Shown in pieces: positions 59,190 through 64,000 of a stretch of 64,000 nt of DNA (within the stretch, counting starts at the first letter, position 1; each line of letters begins with the position of its first letter). The DNA is from Osedax fenrisi (taxonomy: Eukaryota > Annelida > Polychaeta > Sabellida > Siboglinidae), in assembly GCA_964019155.1 (NCBI GenBank), contig OZ025245.1, positions 31,217,045 to 31,281,044 of the forward strand, read 5' to 3'. Below the pieces are notes generated by a model. It ran no database searches. It saw only the letters and a list, made by a program, of their open reading frames with translations, and was not told the origin of the DNA. The position numbers and the translations under genes are program-made.

Positions 59190-61474
59190 ATGGATTCGTA
59201 TTGCATTGGATTAGTCTCCAACATGAATTCCCTCAGAAATCAAGACATCCTGACCAACTTCTCAATTATCAGTGATTCTATTGAATATAGGGTTATATAT
59301 CATTATATATTTAGTAAGTAATCAGGGAGGTATATATTTAAATTTTGTTTAATGTTATATTAATTTTAATTTATAGAAATAATAAAAATATTAAATACTA
59401 TCATAATATTTAGCTATTAAAAGTTAAATATCTCCATTATATATTTTACAATATATGTATATTTGCTCATGTATTTTACACTAAATTTACATGTAGGATA
59501 CAAACTATTACTACAAATTATAAAACCCTATATAGTTTATTATAATTAAAACATACTCGTAATATATATATATATATATATATCAATGATTATTTTAACA
59601 TTATATTTATTTTCACTACTTCTATACAAAATATATTTACAGTGATAATAATATAAATATTATTTATAAATGAATCATTATTTAATATAATAATTAATGA
59701 CCAGGTGCATAAGGTAATATTGGCTGGAGCCAGTGATTACTTCAGATGTCTCTTTAACTCTGATATGAAGGAGAACAACCAGTCTAAGGGCAGCTTCAAC
59801 TTTAGCCGGAACGGCATGGAGTCTTTGTTACAGTATATCTATTCAGGAGAGGTATGCATTGATGAAAATAATATTGGAGAATTGACGGAAATCTCATCGT
59901 ATCTACAAGTTTTTAATTTATTTAATAATTGTTCTATTTTATTTAATTAAATTTAATATATACTGATTAATTAAATCAATTTAATAATATAGAATAATAA
60001 TAATATTAAAATAAAAAATGTTAATTAAATTAATATATATTATATGTATATTATCAGATATATATATTATGACAATTATTTTGTATCTTATTTTCTCTTA
60101 TTAATCCTAACTAATGTTAATTTAATTATTCCCAAGGTAAAGTCTTTGATTGAAAAGTGTGACAGTTTTCTGGCAGAATATCTCCCTGAGCATCCTTCAA
60201 GTAATCTGTTGGATATAATGTATAGTTATAACATGACTTTTGTTAATATGTATCTTCAGAAGATAAAAAGTGATTTTAATATTATTTTTATTGAAACAAT
60301 AGAAAAATATGTTTTCTTAAAACTAAGCCCTAATGATTTACATGAATTTTTAAAACAACGAACTTTTCATAGTTCAAATGAATATTATTTTGTTAAAGGT
60401 ATTGTGTTATGGTTGACATACGATTTAGATAGTAGATTTGATAATGCAATATCCTTGTTTAGTCTAATTAATTGTAGAGTTTGTGATAAAAATATAATGC
60501 TAGATAATAAAGTAATTAATACAGGAAACTGTAAATTAGATCTAATCATTCAGCAATTACATATTAATATTTCTGTATTAAATGATAAATCTACTCTAGA
60601 ATTATTAAATTATTATAAACTAAACTCTATTGATAGTTTTAGCATTCCGTCTTATGAAGAATCAACTATCAATACTAAAAAACAGTTATCTCTATATAAA
60701 GTAGCAAATGACGGTATTTATGATATTAATGATAATAACAGAATATTTCAATATAATTTTGGTGATGGTAATAAAATTATTTATATTAATAGTAATTTAT
60801 TAATTATTAATTTTACTGAAGGTAAAATGTTAAGATTTAATACTATAACTAATGATGTAACCCGTTGTAGTTACCCTCATGGTTATTTATTTTATAGTAG
60901 CAGGGCTCCAACTGTTAATGTAACGATAGATGGTGATTTGATCACTATTGGTGGACTGAGTAATACTATAAGTTATTCATGTAAAGTGAATATTTATAAT
61001 ATAAATACAGATTCATGGTCAGCAGGTAAATCTTTACCTTATGGTGTATATGCTCATGCCACAGTTGTAGTAGATGAGGATATTTATGTTATTGGTGGTG
61101 CTACTGATAGTGGTGTTACTAATAATAAAGTAATACGTCATAGAGGTGGTAAGTGGCATACATTAGCACCTTTATTACATGAGAGATATTGGCATGCTGC
61201 TTTAGTACGAGATAACTGTATTTATGTATATGGTGGTAATGTTGGTGGTGTTGTTAAGCCTGAATGTTATAACATTACAACTAATGTATGGACATCTCTT
61301 AATACAGATATATTTAATGATATAAGATCATATAATAGTGTTTATGATGAAAGTGTAATTTACATGTATTCTAATAATAATATATATTCTATATGTTTAG
61401 ATAACAATGATAAAACATTATTATATAGTGATGTTAATATATCTCACTATTGTTTAATTCTTATGAATTTGTGA
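59190..61474 (+). CDS. BTB-BACK-Kelch protein (KLHL-like), three exons
   Basis: Proposed exons are 59190-59291, 59705-59908 and 60137-61474, all joined in phase 0 with AGG/GT, ACCAG/G, CAA/GT and CCCAAG/G borders, giving 547 residues (KLHL proteins are usually about 550-600). Exons 1 and 2 encode the BTB domain (NSLRNQDILTNFSI; then VHKVILAGASDYFRCLF). Exon 3 opens with the BACK domain (about 103-235, KCDSFLAEYLP...). Kelch-type blades follow (about 320-520) with GG doublets in ITIGG, YVIGG and YVYGG and Trp-bearing strands TDSWSAGKSLP and GKWHTLAPLLHERYWHAALV; the first and last blades are degenerate. By family, such proteins are substrate adaptors of Cullin-3 ubiquitin ligases or actin-associated scaffolds; this one's partner is unknown. 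A second in-frame ATG lies at 59223. No stop or frameshift is seen within the exons. Confidence 0.85.
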
Positions 61475-63290
61475 ATTAAATATATTTACTATTGTTTATT
61501 TATTGCATCATATTATCAATGTGTATTATTATAATAAATATGAATACCCTTTTTATTTAATTAATTAATTATAATACAATATCATAATTATAAACACAAT
61601 AGATACATTACATAATTAATACAATATAAACATGTATTGTTTTAATATAAACTATTCAGTACATAATATATAGTTAATTATTGAATTTCTTGTTCCAGAT
61701 ATAAATATTCAGTATTATAATGTATATTTAATTATATTTCAGATTTCATAATATGCTTATCTATATTCATTACATTATTAAATTACTGATTATTTTAATA
61801 TATGATTAACTCTTAATATGATATTTAACTTATTAATAACTATATTATTTAATAATTCTATAAATAATATGAAATAATCATATCTTAATTAAATACAAAA
61901 TACATCGGTGACCTGTATATGAGTGAGAATAATAAGAGAGATGGATAAGAAATAGACTACCGAACATTTGCACTGTGGACATAACATTGCCTTCTCTCTG
62001 GGAGAACAACACTGCTGCAGGTTTTGTAATAATAGAATCACAGTTTAATAATGCATGTATTACAAAACATACAACCTAATATCATCATATTGTCACTTCT
62101 ATAAATAAGGCTGTAACATTTATGTTCCTACAAATACTCACTAATCCACAGAATAAAGATATGAATATCTCTAATAACAGCTGTAACCTTGACCTCATTA
62201 AAGAGCTCTTACTTTATTGAACATATCTGACCTTGAACACTGTAGACACACTGATCTGTTAAACAACATGCGATGATTGCATGGGAACAGACACTAAAGG
62301 AAGCTCTTCAGATAATTTATATAGGTTTACCTTATAGTATATCAGCTTTACCTATAATACACTATTAGTCTATCTCACACACCTACACTATCACTGTTTG
62401 TTATTGTCATTACTTTTGTTACATCTTTTTATACTTATTTGATATTATATGATTAAAATAGTTAATTATTTGATATATTATGATTATAATAATGAATACA
62501 TTGTATATCACTTCCCTATCACACTATGATAATAAACCATTCAATGATACTATACATGAATTCCCTGACATATTAACATTGCAAACAGAAACATGCATAA
62601 ACACTACATAACTAATTACACAGAGACAAGTGACCTTCATTCTACTGCAAAGTAAGAAGACTATCCACAGAGAAGCTTACAATAGCACACGAGCAGTTCA
62701 GTAACCTACAACAACTGCAGAAGATAATCAGAAGCTAGCACCCTGCACTCTGTAATCACCCCTTCATATGGTCCACTAACAATGAGGTAAGTTCATCCAG
62801 CTGGTGATTATAGAATATTAAATAATCAAATTGTTAAACTCAGATAAAATTCATCATATCAAAGATGTTCCTTATATCTGAGAAACAAGAATATATTCTC
62901 AAAGTTGGCTAAAGACTGCCACCAGATTCCAGTAATGATGAAAGATATCCCAAACACAGCAATCTTAACACATGCGAGGTTATTTGAAGATGTCATATCA
63001 TTATACTACATTAAATACATACATTTAAAAATAATCAAGATGCATAAATCCTCTTAAGAATTAATAGTTCACTTTATTTACTATTAATATATCGCAACTT
63101 ATTATTTAATTACAAATAAGAATACTTTTATTGCGTAATGAGAATTATTATATTACAGATCACACATATCGCAGTGAAATAAGTTATTTAGTCGTTACGA
63201 TACCTCACAGATGATATTATCGATGTTATATAGTGTATTACCCAGAATGCAATAGTACATCACTGTTATTATACACTAACTTATCCACAT
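61475..63290. other. Gene-free stretch downstream of the BTB-Kelch gene
   Basis: It probably holds the 3' untranslated region (an AATAAATA at 61532 may serve polyadenylation). From 61900 to 62800 the composition is more balanced, and short coding-like pieces (ATG at 62162 for about 20 codons) cannot be joined into a gene. A GAG/GTAAGT donor-like site lies at 62784-62793. Confidence 0.4.
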
Positions 63291-63299
63291 CCCCTAGGT

Positions 63300-63396
63300 G
63301 TGAATGTAGAGGTGGCTTTCCCTAAAGAAATGTGGGATCAGCCATCTTCAGAAGTCTCCGAGATACAGAAAACTGTTAGTAAATATCCTTGTATAT
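63300..63396 (+). other. Candidate internal exon, unassigned
   Basis: After CCACATCCCCTAG, a good acceptor, one frame reads VNVEVAFPKEMWDQPSSEVS and then EIQKT, before a possible donor ACT/GTTAGT at 63372-63380 (the frame stays open beyond it). Composition is balanced compared with its surroundings. It could belong to a gene spanning the right edge. No family is recognised. Confidence 0.25.
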
Positions 63397-63401
63397 ATAA
63401 A

Positions 63402-63474
63402 CTTAGGCTAGCTCAGCAGGCTAAGTCTTCATATACACATGCTGTAGGGCTTAGTTAAACCCCATACAGACCTA
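63402..63474 (+). mobile_element. tRNA-like sequence, probable SINE head
   Basis: A perfect A-box, TAGCTCAGCAGG (63409-63420), is followed 44 bp later by AGTTAAACCCC, a B-box with one changed base. The stems do not pair convincingly, so I read it as a tRNA-derived SINE or pseudogene. Confidence 0.45.
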
Positions 63475-64000
63475 ATAAATAGGGCTTAAATAATATAAGT
63501 GATCTTATATTATTATATATATATATATATATATTAGTGTAATATGCAATATGGTTACATATAATATGCAGATTTACTATTTAAAAGTTACCATATGAAA
63601 TAAGTACCACTATTAATTATATTTTCTATTAATAATCTATTTATAGTTCCCTATAGAGTTTATTGTTATCTACTAACTCATGGATCCTTTACATAGTATT
63701 ATATAGGTTCAGTAATCATTTCCATATTACAGTATTACATACTAATATAACATAACGTTGACCTCAGCGATACTACAATGACCTCTAGTGTAATAACATG
63801 ATCTAGCTCTCACTGAATAGTATCTCTACACACATGTGTATGTTCCATTATTGTGAAATCTCCTTTTACTATCGTTATCATATATTACTAGAGCCCTAAT
63901 TCTAGTACACCATCATTATACTACATAACCCTCCTTCTACACCCCTACTACTATGTAACATCATTAACTTCTATACCACCTCACCATATCCCTATCACCC
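63475..64000. other. Gene-free stretch to the window end
   Basis: AT-rich with one (TA)n tract at 63507-63533; the last 150 bp are C/T-rich. Nothing recognised. Confidence 0.4.

Overview
The window reads as nuclear DNA of an invertebrate animal. It is very AT-rich (by eye about three quarters A+T) and dense in TA microsatellites, and its only convincing host gene is a three-exon BTB-BACK-Kelch gene at the right end. The transposon set is typical of metazoa: an Ingi-like LINE carrying a 2A peptide, CR1/L2-like LINEs, Ty3/Gypsy LTR elements, hAT and Mutator-like relics, and many MITEs. Nothing seen fixes the phylum.

Layout. 1-5 kb: an open, left-truncated LINE endonuclease ORF (minus strand), a TA-satellite block, 53-bp tandem repeats, a 418-bp near-perfect palindrome with an 8-bp target duplication, and a hAT transposase tail. 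5-6 kb: a tRNA-like sequence and the end of a Gypsy element (integrase tail, polypurine tract, LTR). 8.5-10 kb: two TIR elements with TA and 8-bp duplications. 12.7-20.3 kb: a GC-richer island made of two Ingi-like LINEs head to tail, one with an intact ORF of about 1,422 codons from the first ATG and one decayed and 5'-truncated. 21.8-22.5 kb: two adjacent elements built of short repeated words. 23.9-30.6 kb: a 7-bp-TSD MITE, a hAT-type element nested in another, a CR1/L2-like LINE tail, an AT-rich LINE relic and an 8-bp-TSD MITE. 33.9-39 kb: a palindromic MITE, a 1.04-kb LTR element with both LTRs, and a decayed Gypsy element interrupted by a hAT-type MITE. 39-43 kb: a TIR element, inverted repeats with tRNA-like cores, and an intron-bearing Mutator-like transposase relic. 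43-51.5 kb: three more 7-bp-TSD MITEs, two oppositely oriented 8-bp-TSD palindromic elements, a TTAA element and a further palindromic element. 53-56.5 kb: pogo/Tc1-like TA elements. 59.2-61.5 kb: the BTB-Kelch gene. The rest is AT-rich DNA in which I see no gene.

How the parts relate. Most recognisable DNA is transposon-derived, and many insertions can be proven from exact target duplications. The autonomous drivers seen are the Ingi-like LINE (apparently intact), the AT-rich LINE (open as far as visible) and relics of hAT, Mutator-like and Gypsy enzymes. The most notable observations are the N-terminal 2A motif and (CAA)n-linked tandem arrangement of the Ingi elements, a MITE family with 7-bp duplications, and a set of palindromic MITEs that share one core but have different terminal arms.
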